Shown here: piece after piece, positions 56,902-64,000 of the stretch
Numbering within the stretch: the stretch's first letter is position 1
Layout: the number at the start of each line of letters is the position of its first letter
Origin: Strongylocentrotus purpuratus
Taxonomy: Eukaryota > Echinodermata > Echinoidea > Camarodonta > Strongylocentrotidae
Direction: 5' to 3'
Assembly (NCBI RefSeq): GCF_000002235.5
Contig: NW_022145605.1
Span: 30,987,274 to 31,051,273 of the forward strand
Length of the DNA stretch: 64,000 nucleotides
The notes under the pieces: model-generated
What the model was told of the DNA's origin: nothing
Seen by the model: the letters and a program-made list of their open reading frames with translations, nothing else
Database searches by the model: none
Translations under genes and position numbers: made by a program

Positions 56902-59900
56902 CTTTCTTCATCATTTCTGTATTTTTTTTTTCTCGCTTTCTTTCTTTGTTTGTTTGTTTATTTGGTTGTAACTCACATTCTTTCTTCTTTTTATCTTTTC
57001 TTCCTTTCTTTGTTTTTGTCTTTCTTTTTGTCTTTCAGGGCTGTACAGCAGAGCTTCAGGTCAAGAATGGTAAAAAGTTTGAGGGAATCCTGTCTACATT
57101 CTCCCCGCAAGTAAGTTCAAGGTCAATGACCTTATTCCTATTAACCCCGAGGGCCCAGAGTGTCAAAGATAATGAAGATCAGACTCAAGGTTCAAAGGTC
57201 GTTTCTCATTGTAGGATTTGGACATGAGAACTCTCACTAGGCCCATTACACTGCAGAAAAAAATGTTTAAAAACTGATGTTTTTTAAAAGTACATTTACA
57301 GAGCTGCCAACCATACTATTTTTGCCGAAATTACTCCGTTTTGTCCTCCAAATTACAGTATTACGTTTTTTCTTCATAAAATACGATTTTTTAATAATTT
57401 TTTATAATTTTTTTTTTTTTTTTTTTTTTTTTTACATACCACACGTCAAATAACTGCCCTAAAATGGAGATTAGATCACATATTTAATAGAAAACTAATT
57501 TTAAAACAAACTTGAAGAGGAAAATATTCTCAAAAAGAATGAATGCCGATAATACCAAAATAACCAAAACAAAACAACCTGCTTGTATGGAAAAAACAGC
57601 ATGAGGAATGAACATTTCTGCATTGGAAGTGTGTCGCGCGTGGTTGTAAGTTTCATTTTCATGAATTCCTTTTTTTGCTTGAAATTCATTTTTTTTGCCA
57701 TCATGATTCCTTTTTTTGGTCGCACAAGGTTGGCAGCTCTGCATTTACACCATTGGAAACTTTTTTTTAAACGTTGGTGTTTGATAATTTGTTCGCATTT
57801 TCTTTTGAGTTGTGCACATGAATTAGCCCAGATGTCAGGAGAGTCACATGACCTAATACCTGAATAATTTACTGGTGGTTTGAGAATGAGCATTTACACT
57901 GCAAAACCCAGTGGAGTTTCAGCCAATGTTTTAACAAAAAACACTCTATACAGTGTAGCTTATATTTTTATTATTATTATTACTCCGGTCACTGGATTCG
58001 ATTGCTAATTTGCACTTAGATGGTGCACACACTCCGCTTCCTGGGGAGTATTTCACCTAGGAGCCATTTTACAAATGCATGCATGCCAAGCCAACCAAAT
58101 TAATGCTACCAGGAACCCATTTAACACCTTTTGTGGAGAGTAGCAAATGTAGAGTAACCTTTAATGATTGACAATTAATGTTTCTTTCAGGGCGAAGTTG
58201 AGCTGCGCCTGGCCCATCCTGTAGATTCTAGTGATAACACCGTGGTTCCAACGATTGAACAAGTCACTGACAAAATGCTCTTCAAATCCTCCAGCATCGT
58301 GTGCATCAACATAAAAGATGTTGACATGGAATACGCAAGTAGAGGAGGTTAGTTTCTTCATCTTCCAAGAGAGAGAGAGTGAGAGAGAGAGAGAGATAGA
58401 GAGAGAAAGAGAGAGGGGTATCCTGAAAAGTATTTTTTATTGTAAATGTCATCATTTTCCATTGAAGTTAGGTATCTGGGGAGTGTTTCACAAAGACGAA
58501 GATTGACTTTTAAGTTGGACTCAACTATGGCAGGCCATTCATGCCACTGATTGCTCTCACCATTGACTGGCATTGGTCTCTCAAAGGATGTACAAATCAT
58601 GGCCACAAACTACAATAATTATTATCTAAAGATCATAATGGTGAAAGCAAACTTAAAGTAAATCCGAGTCTTTGTGAAACACCCCCCAGAACTTTCTTCT
58701 TTCCCCTCTGAAGGCTCTGATAATGTAACCTAAAATGTGTAAAGTACTTTCACTTGTCCTCCAGTGAATAATTAAGAGAGATAATCATTGTGTAATAAGG
58801 AAAGAGTTTGTGTTTCTCTGTCATTATCTATAGCATTTATCAGAATAATAAATATCATACTTGTACCATGGTAGGAATAAACTGTAATCATAGATACGTG
58901 TATCATATCTAGGGGATTCAATTTCAATTTTATAACAATGCTTTATGAAGACAAAAATGACTAATTTGTCTTTTCGGTATGCCATTAAAAAGTAATGGTA
59001 TTAACTTTGTGTAAGTTGTTCAATTTTGAGATGAGGATGTAGTGACATGTAGTATTAAAGACTTGCAACTGATAATGCCATGCTCATATTTCATATTATA
59101 TAATTATTTACAGTTTGTAACACTAGCAATGAGGTTGTATAGTAAATTTAAATGCACTCTCTCTATCTCTCCCCTCCTCTTCCCCCTTCTCTCCCTCTCT
59201 TGCTTCCTCTCCCCTCCCCCTTCTCACTCTCTCTCTTGTTCCTCACACGATAGCCGATGCTTTCCAGACTGATGCCGAGATATCAGCAAGGAAGCAGAAT
59301 GGACAGGTTTCAGAACGGGAGCTGGAGGCCTTTGAAACTGATGGCAATCTGACCGATCTAAGTCTAGGAGACGACCCTCTCTCGGCAGGAAGTGTGAGTT
59401 TGTACTAGTATTAGTAGTAGCATAGTTTATTAGAACAACTGCAAAATGGCAGCTAGAGAGCTAAATTACATTGTAAGTTTTACAAGCTCAGACTAAAAAA
59501 AAAATTCAACAAAACTTATATGTAGACAATTACAAATAATACACAGTAAAAAAAATTACAACTTATTACATATTCCATGTAGTTATATACTAGCAAAAAA
59601 TTTGAAGTTACAAATATTCATATTTCAAATAGAAATTGAGGCTGATTAATTGAGTTTATGACAAGTAAATACTGAACATTTGTTTGATTTCGAACCATAA
59701 TTATAATATAATTTTCACAAAGCTACTTGATTTGATTCACCATAGTCACACACAATATCCTATCAAGACGCACTGATTGTGTCTGAATGGTTCCCTCAAA
59801 CAGTATTGTTGTACTGAATAAAAAAGACCCCCCCCCCCCCCACCACCCCATGCTCTACACTAACATGCGTCTGGGACTTACCACCGTAAGTCAGGTCTGC

Positions 59901-62900
59901 CCCCTTCAAAATCTTGATATAGGCCTCATGCATACAGATTTTAAAATTTTCAATTCGGACCCCTGAGGAAAAAGAGTTTGAGTGGAGCCCCCCCCCCCCC
60001 TCCTCAAATAGATAAAAGGAGCAAAGATATACAAACCAATTTTCATTTCCAATGAGGTAAATGAGCTGATATGAGTACATATACCTTGCAAGTTTGTAAG
60101 ATTTCACAAATAGCTTGACTTTATGTTTTCTCAAAGTACTCTTTATCAATGTGTTTATGTTGTCTTTATGATTTGCTTGAAATTTGTTGACATTAACAAG
60201 CTAAGAATCTAACTTTAAAATTACACTATGAATAGTATGTGTTGCTGTTTGCCATGCATAGGTTTCAAATGTTTTTGTTTATCATCATTGTTGGTATATT
60301 TTTCAGGCTAATGGTTGGAGCGCAGAAGACATGTTTAGGAGGAATGAACAAATGGGTGTCAAATCATCATACGACAGCAATCTTGGCGACTACACGTGAG
60401 AGATACTTCTTCCCCTTTTCATTTGCCAGTTACTGATCTTACACTCTGAAGCCTTAAATCCCCACTGCACTACTTGTAGCTACTCGCGCCCTCTATATAG
60501 CAAACAATGCCCAATTGGTACCCGTTGGTTCCCTGTGGTCCCCTTTTTCTTATGTTAATTGAGAGCTGATTTGATGAGATAACCACCTGTCGGTGACCGT
60601 GCAGGGAGGTCTAATCTCTCCTGGCCTAACTAGTGCAGATAGGCTTTAAAAGTACCAACACCGAAAAACATAATTATTCTTTTCTATTCTGTATTATGGT
60701 GAATTTCTACACGTGAGTGATACTTTTTCCCTTTTTATTTACCAGTTACTGATCTTACACTCTGAAGCCTCAAAGCCCCACTGCACTACTTGTAGCTTCC
60801 TCTATGTAGCAAACTATGCCTAATCGGTAACCATTGGTCCCCCATGGTCCCTTTTAACTTATGTTAATAGAGAGCTGATTCGATGAGATAACCACCTGTC
60901 AGTGACCATACAGGGAGGTCTAATCTCTCCTGGCCAAACTAGTGCAGATAGGTTTAAATACACTCGTGACTGCTGAAAAGTACCAACACCTAAAACATAA
61001 TTATTTCTTTTTGTGGTACAGAACTCCATTAGATCCGAAAGACACGGACGATTATCAGAGGAAGATTATACGGGCTGATCGCCTGGCCAAGAAGATCGAG
61101 GGTTCCAGTGATTACATGGTGCGAACCAGCAAGGAACAAGAGCATACGGAAGAAGACCGATTTAGTGCAGTAGTACGTCCGATGAACTCCCAGCCGTCTG
61201 GCCATAGTTCTTCCCCTTCTCCTGTTAGTGCTTCCAGTAATGCAGAGAGCCTTAATACGTGAGTATTGTGTTACAGACAGAATTAGGAGATACACTGGTA
61301 TTTCTGCAACAAACCGAGCCACAGGAAGACAGTGGATGTGGTGATGCGAAATGTAGGTCCCCCAACCAACACTTTATGTAATGTCAAAGCAATCTGTGCA
61401 TAGGTTTAAACAATTTCCTGGCTGATGTGCTTTAATTTTATTGATTTATTCAGTGAAATTTTTTACTAATTTTTGGTGAAAGTATCTTGTTTATCTTCCA
61501 TTTACATCCATGTACATCCATGTACATCCATGTACAGGAGGCATTTTTATGTTTTCCCTTTCCCTTCAATACGACAGGGTTTAGTTTAAGAAATGTAGTT
61601 CACAGAAACCTTTCCAACTTGTTTCATGCACTCATTCACAAAGATAGTATTTCTGGCATTGCAAAACTTTCCGAATGTCTGGAGACAGATTAATCATTTG
61701 GCTTCTAAATACAAATCAATATATGGATCAGTGGAGGCGCGATAGCTCAGTCGGTAGAGCAGTGGTCTCGTAATCCGGTGACACGGGTTCGACACCAAGT
61801 CAATGCGCTAGTGCCTTTTGGTAAGGCATTAATCCTCATTACCAGGTCCCTCAGAGAGGACCTAAAGCCATAAGCCGTCTGGTTGCTTACTAACAAGCAT
61901 TGTTGCTTCCTTAGCAGTCAGGTAAAATAACCACCACCACAGTTTAATCATTTTTTTTAAACAAACAATTTCTCTTTTTCATCTCCTAGTGGTAGGTATG
62001 TGCCTCCAGCCTTGAGAAACAAGCAAGATGGCCCATCGTCCAACAGCAGCGGAGGAGGACCCCCCGTTCACCATCGGAACCACCAGCGGGCCACCCCACC
62101 CCTTGGAGGACTGCCCCTGAACAGCGCGGCTGGCCGCAACAGGGCGCAGTCCCCTCAAATGCATCCCTCACACCAGCAGCAGCAGCAGTCCTATGCCAAC
62201 CAGACGTCCCCACACAACTTACCCTCCCCGCAGCAGAGGGTGCAGACGCCCCCTCATGGACACCACATTAACCAGCAGATGAACATGCAGATGCGGCAAT
62301 CACCTCAACAATCTCATATGGGTGCTAATCCAAGGTACGTTGATTTGATAATCGGTTGGTGACCGGGGGAGGGGGAGGGGGAGAGGGGGGGAGGGGGAGA
62401 GGGGGAGGGGGAGAGGAGAGAGGGGAGAGGGGGACTAATCTGAATCCATGCAGTTGAGAGGGAAGTTTTGTTTCTTGCTTGGTCAACAAGAGCACAAGTT
62501 TGTCTCATTTTGGACAAGTGAGGATTGCTACAAAAGAGTGTTGTAATTTACTAAAGTATATTGCAGAATGCAAATAAAAGAAGCAGATGCACTTGATGTT
62601 TTAAGGCATGCAGTCATTATTTGGCTTTACATTTGCATACATTGTAACTTACATACCTGAGCAACAATTGCATTGGTCAATTATGAACATTTAAATTTGC
62701 TCATGGGTCGGTACATAGAGGGCAGCACAACTTTTTACGCACATGAGCGTAATACCCGTTGGCTCAGTGTTATGTAGTGGTTGCCAACTTGCCTACTTCA
62801 CTAACGATTATATACCCACACATGAACATCAATTTTTGTAACGCTTTCCTCAAAGCTACCTAATTTCTGTCGGCTATGGAAGCAGTAATTGTACATCTTT

Positions 62901-63976
62901 TAAAAAAAAGTTTGTAGTTTGTATCTGAGAGTTCTCTCTCTCTTTACGGGTGACTTTTATCCTCTCCTTGACTCGTTCAGGTCGCCAGGGACGCAGCCGC
63001 CCCTCCCCCAGAGGATACCCCCTAATAGGGGGCGGACAGTCCCTGACATGAGCAATCCTATTATTCGCTCACCAGTGCAATCTACTGCTCAAGCCCCAGC
63101 GTCGTCGATACCGGCCGCCGCGGCTGATAAGCAGTCTAATAGTGAGTACCTTACATTCTTAAAGATGCTTTGAAGGAAACGATAGTTAATTAATTTGTAA
63201 AGTGAATGTTATCTGAAACCAAAACCCTGTGAGAGGTTTTTGGTTGCCTGTATTTCAGGGGTGATTGTGAGAGTTTAAAAAATAAAGGTTTTAGTGAGAG
63301 TTAACAAAAAAAAAGTTTTAGAAATCTGAGCAAAGTCTCTTTTTTAAGTATAATATGACGGGTGGACTTTTTCTAACTCTAACGCAGTATCACTCTTCTC
63401 ATCATATAAAAATGCAGAATTTGTAGCTGATTCTGGAATACTATACAGTTTTATTTCTTGATTTCTTTGAACATCTCTTTTAGCATCACCAATTCTCTCA
63501 CTGTGACTCTCAATATAACACAGAGCTGGCATGTTGATTCTAAACATATTTTGTTTTGCTATCCGAGAATGAATGTCCTTTTACATTTTACAAACACTGA
63601 ACTTAACTGCTATAAACAGTTGTACTATTTTTTGGTAGTGTGTACCCGTCTTACAAAGATTTAGGATTGATCCAAATCAATCGCAAGTCCTCCAATCAAT
63701 CGCAACTTTGCAGTCTCTTATCTCTTATGTACAAAGTTGCGATTGATATCGATTGCAAGTAAGTTGCGATTGCTATCAACTCTTTGTAAGACGTAGCCCT
63801 GGTATGGAAACTAATGAATTCATCTACTACCCCTTTCTCGTTGTGACCTTCAGTTGATAAGACAGGGGCTGGACCTCAAGATGTAGATAAGAAGACACCA
63901 GAAGTATCTCAGGCTCAGAGGATTATTCCACCCATGGACAGGAGTCCCAGGGCCAGCATTAACGATTCAAGTAAAA
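47836..63976 (+). CDS. ATXN2: Ataxin-2 orthologue (11 coding exons, 3' end outside window)
   Basis: Coding exons are 47836-47885, 54496-54562, 55400-55456, 57039-57110, 58191-58347, 59254-59393, 60307-60395, 61022-61258, 61990-62334, 62981-63141 and 63854-63976. All junctions are GT-AG and in phase, giving about 499 residues. Residues about 40-134 form the LSm RNA-binding fold (FVHVASVAKGCTAELQVKNG, and SSIVCINIKDVDM as the second Sm motif). Residues about 136-250 form the LsmAD domain (DAFQTDAEIS, ANGWSAEDMFRRNEQ, EEDRFSAVVRP). Then comes GRYVPPALRNK and a P/Q/S-rich disordered region with only five consecutive Gln. Ataxin-2 is a cytoplasmic RNA-binding protein of stress granules that regulates translation and mRNA stability and binds PABP through a PAM2 motif. 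PAM2 lies C-terminal in the family and is not in this window. Vertebrates have ATXN2 and ATXN2L; an invertebrate probably has one. Confidence 0.94.
47886..48660. other. ATXN2: ATXN2 intron 1, first segment
   Basis: No repeat or gene recognised. GC content is somewhat higher than in later intron DNA, and intronic promoter-proximal elements are possible but not visible. Confidence 0.45.
48668..49992. mobile_element. ~1.3-kb TIR element in ATXN2 intron 1
   Basis: AAACGCGTTCAGGCAAAAAA near 48683 is mirrored by TTTTTTGGCTGAACGCGTTT near 49988. TGCATCA flanks both sides (48661-48667, 49993-49999). CGGGGGCT motifs repeat near both ends. No transposase recognised. Confidence 0.6.
50030..50580 (+). 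mobile_element. MITE-1 copy D
   Basis: The ends TTTAAAGGTACTATGTCCC and a slightly altered GGGACATAGACTAGTACCTTTAA. It carries the 89-codon internal frame at 50137-50406, nearly the same as in copy A. Confidence 0.9.
50698..50743 (+). repeat. (CAATT)n microsatellite
   Basis: About eight tandem CAATT units. Confidence 0.9.
50756..51283 (+). repeat. R8 repeat copy 1 (two units plus GATCGG-rich end)
   Basis: Two ~200-bp units each contain ATCCAAGATGRCGGCCCG, AAAGGCACTAAATATCAACA and CAACAACTC(T/C)AAATGACAAA. A palindromic GATCGG-rich tail ending GATCGTTTACAGGG follows. Repeated at 52940-53460. Confidence 0.85.
51284..52352. other. ATXN2 intron 1 segment, no repeat recognised
   Basis: Unique-looking sequence with no gene signal. 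Confidence 0.45.
52353..52520. repeat. Inverted repeat with arms of about 75 bp
   Basis: TTATACGATCTATCC and GTTGAGGCTGTGTGTATCTA are mirrored by TAGATACACACAGCCTCAAC and GGATAGATCGTATA; outer pairing ACAAATGATGCATG / CATGCATCATTTGT. The spacer is short. Confidence 0.85.
52940..53460 (+). repeat. R8 repeat copy 2 (two units plus GATCGG-rich end)
   Basis: Same arrangement as 50756-51283, starting GCATTATAATCCAAGATGGC and ending GATCGTTTACAGGG. Confidence 0.85.
53461..54495. other. ATXN2 intron 1 end
   Basis: AT-rich intron with a short inverted CAGGGAATAATTTTCCT / AGGAAAATTATTCCCTG pair (53970 and 54127). No gene signal other than the exon 2 acceptor. Confidence 0.55.
54496..54562 (+). CDS. 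ATXN2: ATXN2 coding exon 2
   Basis: It encodes about residues 17-39 (ASRGSGRTSVPQNASPPTTS, then LK), a Ser/Thr/Pro linker. Acceptor TATTCAG, donor GTAAGA; 67 nt brings the frame to phase 0 for exon 3. Intron 1 before it is 6.6 kb. Confidence 0.8.
54601..55045. repeat. R8 repeat copy 3, rearranged and split by MITE-4
   Basis: It begins with the reversed R8 end GGCCTGTAAACGATCATCGG. It runs to TATCAAATGCC, is interrupted by MITE-4 copy C, resumes at ATGCATAGCTGGGATTATTT, then switches to forward orientation at GCATTATAATTCAAGATGGC. Confidence 0.75.
54765..54961 (+). mobile_element. MITE-4 copy C nested in R8
   Basis: TTTAAAGGCCCACTGC to GCAGATAAGCTTTAAA. Flanking R8 sequence is continuous when the element is removed. 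Confidence 0.88.
55046..55399. other. ATXN2 intron 2, T-rich segment
   Basis: Several T and A homopolymers (about 55039-55060, 55130-55145, 55238-55259) and two further AAGATGGCCGCC/AAATGGCCGC words. Confidence 0.6.
55400..55456 (+). CDS. ATXN2: ATXN2 coding exon 3 (LSm start)
   Basis: It encodes residues 40-58, SLQGLYANQHFVHVASVAK, matching the family GxYANxxxVHxLTSxVG block at the start of the LSm domain. Acceptor TTTTCAG, donor GTAAGT, 19 codons, phase 0. Confidence 0.92.
55842..56171 (-). mobile_element. MITE-2 copy D in ATXN2 intron 3
   Basis: TTTAAAGGGATCCGGTAACT to TTGTTAAACGATGCCTTTAA, reverse orientation. It lacks a short segment present in copy C around the GCCTGACGGTTTTC junction. 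Confidence 0.88.
56480..56775 (+). repeat. Segment shared with 43975-44250
   Basis: Shares CCCCAAATATCCACAGA, ATGGAGAAGT, TTTGCCCTCTTGAA, TGCATAAATG and AACTTTCATGA in order with the intergenic TIR element, but without that element's terminal repeats. Confidence 0.8.
56804..57038 (+). repeat. Very long T/C tract before ATXN2 exon 4 acceptor
   Basis: About 235 bp of TTTC/TTCTT-type pyrimidine-rich repeat leads directly into the CTTTCAG acceptor. It includes a run of ~24 T near 56877-56900. Confidence 0.9.
57039..57110 (+). CDS. ATXN2: ATXN2 coding exon 4 (LSm, Sm1 motif)
   Basis: It encodes residues 59-82, GCTAELQVKNGKKFEGILST then FSPQ. This is the Sm1 strand-turn-strand with the conserved V-K-N-G and Y/F-E-G pattern. 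It is preceded by an exceptionally long T/C-rich tract and followed by GTAAGT. Confidence 0.94.
57299..57741. mobile_element. hAT-like TIR element in ATXN2 intron 4
   Basis: The ends CAGAGCTGCCAACC and GGTTGGCAGCTCTG are exact inverted repeats flanked by CATTTA on both sides (57293-57298, 57742-57747). Same terminal family as 7906-8918. Confidence 0.85.
57955..58165 (-). repeat. Partial SINE, reverse orientation
   Basis: Reads (on minus) ATTAAAGG, CATTTGCTACTCTCCAC, AAATGGGTTCCTGG, CTCCCCAGGAAGCGGAG, ACCGGAGTAATAATAATAAT. It matches the SINE body and tail; it ends about 25 bp before the exon 5 acceptor. Confidence 0.75.
58191..58347 (+). CDS. ATXN2: ATXN2 coding exon 5 (LSm second half)
   Basis: It encodes residues 83-134 plus one base: GEVELRLAHPVDSSDNTVVP, then TIEQVTDKMLFKSSSIVCIN and IKDVDMEYASRG. 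The Sm2-like stretch SSIVCINIKDVDM corresponds to human SDFVVVQFKDMDSSYA. Donor GTTAGT. Confidence 0.94.
58370..58418 (+). repeat. (GA)n microsatellite
   Basis: GAGAGAGAGTGAGAGAGAGA-type tract just inside ATXN2 intron 5. Confidence 0.9.
58419..59253. other. ATXN2 intron 5 remainder
   Basis: No repeat family recognised; a CT-rich tract (59157-59244) precedes the exon 6 acceptor. Confidence 0.5.
59254..59393 (+). CDS. ATXN2: ATXN2 coding exon 6 (LsmAD start)
   Basis: It encodes residues 135-181. ADAFQTDAEISARKQNGQ opens the LsmAD domain (human DAFTDSAISAKVNGE), followed by SERELEAFETDGNLTDLSLG. The acceptor ends ACGATAG after a CT-rich tract; donor GTGAGT, phase 0. Confidence 0.94.
59394..60306. 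other. ATXN2 intron 6
   Basis: AT-rich with two C-runs (about 59828-59841 and 59988-60000). No gene signal. Confidence 0.5.
60307..60395 (+). CDS. ATXN2: ATXN2 coding exon 7 (LsmAD)
   Basis: It encodes residues 182-210 plus two bases: ANGWSAEDMFRRNEQMGVKS then SYDSNLGDY. It matches the most conserved LsmAD block (NGWDPNDMFRYNEExYGVxSTYDSSL). The donor is GTGAGA. A second near-identical donor region lies 317 bp downstream in a duplicated segment. Confidence 0.95.
60454..60650 (+). mobile_element. MITE-4 copy D
   Basis: TTAAATCCCCACTGCACTAC to CTAGTGCAGATAGGCTTTAA inside the first duplicated unit. Confidence 0.85.
60768..60957 (+). mobile_element. MITE-4 copy E
   Basis: CTCAAAGCCCCACTGCACTA to CTAGTGCAGATAGGTTTAA; the partner copy created by the tandem duplication. 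Confidence 0.82.
61022..61258 (+). CDS. ATXN2: ATXN2 coding exon 8 (LsmAD end and linker)
   Basis: It encodes residues 211-289 plus two bases: TPLDPKDTDDYQRKIIRADR, LAKKIEGSSDYMVRTSKEQE, HTEEDRFSAVVRP, then a Ser-rich linker. The helical ARAxxLAxxIE pattern and EEExxxAV motif are recognisable ataxin-2 signatures. Acceptor GGTACAG, donor GTGAGT. Confidence 0.95.
61732..61935 (+). repeat. tRNA-derived SINE with A- and B-boxes (second family)
   Basis: The A-box TAGCTCAGTCGGTAGAGC (61743-61760) and B-box GGTTCGACACC are in correct order and spacing, followed by a ~140-bp non-tRNA body (CTTTTGGTAAGGCATTAATC). The anticodon stem does not pair well, so this is a SINE, not a tRNA gene. Confidence 0.82.
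61990..62334 (+). CDS. ATXN2: ATXN2 coding exon 9 (Gln/Pro-rich)
   Basis: It encodes about residues 290-404. It starts GRYVPPALRNKQDG (human NKYIPPGQRN) and continues as disordered sequence rich in Q, P, S, N and H. It includes one run of five glutamines (HPSHQQQQQSYANQ) and methionine/glutamine stretches such as QQMNMQMRQSPQQ. Acceptor CTCCTAG, donor GTACGT. Confidence 0.93.
62362..62434 (+). repeat. GGGGA-rich purine tract
   Basis: GGGGGAGGGGGAGAGGGGG-type repeat just inside ATXN2 intron 9. Confidence 0.9.
62435..62980. other. ATXN2 intron 9 remainder
   Basis: No recognised repeat; leads into the exon 10 acceptor GTTCAG. Confidence 0.5.
62981..63141 (+). CDS. ATXN2: ATXN2 coding exon 10
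   Basis: It encodes about residues 405-458 (SPGTQPPLPQRIPPNRGRTV, then PDMSNPIIRSPVQSTAQAPA). This is proline-rich disordered sequence with SP sites. Acceptor GTTCAG, donor GTGAGT; phase 2 in, phase 1 out. Confidence 0.87.
63142..63853. other. ATXN2 intron 10
   Basis: No gene signal. GTTGCGATTGAT-type words and their complement (ATCAATCGCAACTT) repeat around 63660-63775, a small inverted-repeat cluster. Confidence 0.55.
63854..63976 (+). CDS. ATXN2: ATXN2 coding exon 11 (last exon in window)
   Basis: It encodes about residues 459-499 (DKTGAGPQDVDKKTPEVSQA, then QRIIPPMDRSPRASINDSSK). Acceptor ACCTTCAG, donor GTGAGT in phase 1, so coding continues right of the window. Confidence 0.85.
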
Positions 63977-64000
63977 GTGAGTCGTATTACCCTTATACGT

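Larger units (their letters stand above)
60391..61016 (+). repeat. ATXN2: Tandem duplication spanning an exon-intron boundary of ATXN2
   Basis: Two units of about 310-317 bp (60391-60697 and 60708-61016) each contain TACACGTGAG, CAGTTACTGATCTTACACTC, a MITE-4 copy, and AAGTACCAACACC followed by ACATAATTATT. Unit 1 starts at the true exon 7 donor and unit 2 ends at the true exon 8 acceptor. Confidence 0.88.

Noticed and set aside
61743..61800. tRNA gene (Thr-like, CGT anticodon position)
   Set aside because: A- and B-boxes are present but the anticodon stem does not pair and a SINE body follows, so it is a SINE head.
1..64000. CRISPR array or bacterial-type operon
   Set aside because: Introns, SINEs and animal gene families show eukaryotic nuclear DNA; the repeats are dispersed or palindromic, not regularly spaced with unique spacers.

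Overview
This window is eukaryotic, AT-rich, repeat-laden genomic DNA. It comes from an animal, most likely a marine invertebrate deuterostome; an echinoderm such as a sea urchin is my best guess. That guess rests on short exons in multi-kilobase introns, many small inverted-repeat elements, tRNA-derived SINEs, long C/G homopolymers and very abundant TACATG/TACATGTA words. No bacterial-type operon, CRISPR array or RNA-gene cluster is present.

Two protein-coding genes are supported by exon-by-exon translation with consistent splice phases. On the minus strand (39103 down to 2590, continuing past the left edge) is a TBC1D10-family Rab GTPase-activating protein. Six coding exons carry an acidic repeat-bearing N-terminus and most of the TBC domain, including the arginine and glutamine fingers. 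On the plus strand (47836 to 63976, continuing past the right edge) is an ataxin-2 orthologue. Eleven coding exons carry the LSm domain, the LsmAD domain and the start of the disordered Q/P/S-rich region. The genes are head-to-head, about 8.7 kb apart between start codons.

Everything else is introns and intergenic DNA dominated by transposon debris. I delimit MITE-1 to MITE-5, whose ends read (TT)TAAAGG, plus a related long-armed foldback. I also see an AGGC...GCCT foldback family, several hAT-like elements including nested ones, a family ending TACCGTATTTGCCGGC, tRNA-derived SINEs, a frameshifted non-LTR reverse-transcriptase fragment, diverged tandem duplications, and simple repeats (GGGA, GAGAG, ACC, GAA, CAATT, poly-G/C).

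Region by region: 1-2589 is downstream intron of TBC1D10. 2590-5211 holds its two last visible exons. 5212-21261 is a 16 kb intron full of MITEs and SINEs. 21262-21483 is the catalytic TBC exon. 21484-33417 is a 12 kb intron with two foldback or nested transposon systems. 33418-34186 holds two exons. 34187-38813 is intron 1 with a 575-bp near-perfect palindrome. 38814-39103 is the first coding exon. 39104-47835 is the divergent intergenic region with C/G tracts and a long foldback. 47836-64000 is ataxin-2, with repeats in most introns, including a partial tandem duplication of an intron boundary.

I found no convincing undescribed multi-gene system. The most interesting signals are in transposon organisation: nested elements with visible target-site duplications, MITEs abutting through one shared TTTAAA, long palindromes inside transcribed introns, and repeats carrying YY1-like motifs in ataxin-2 intron 1.
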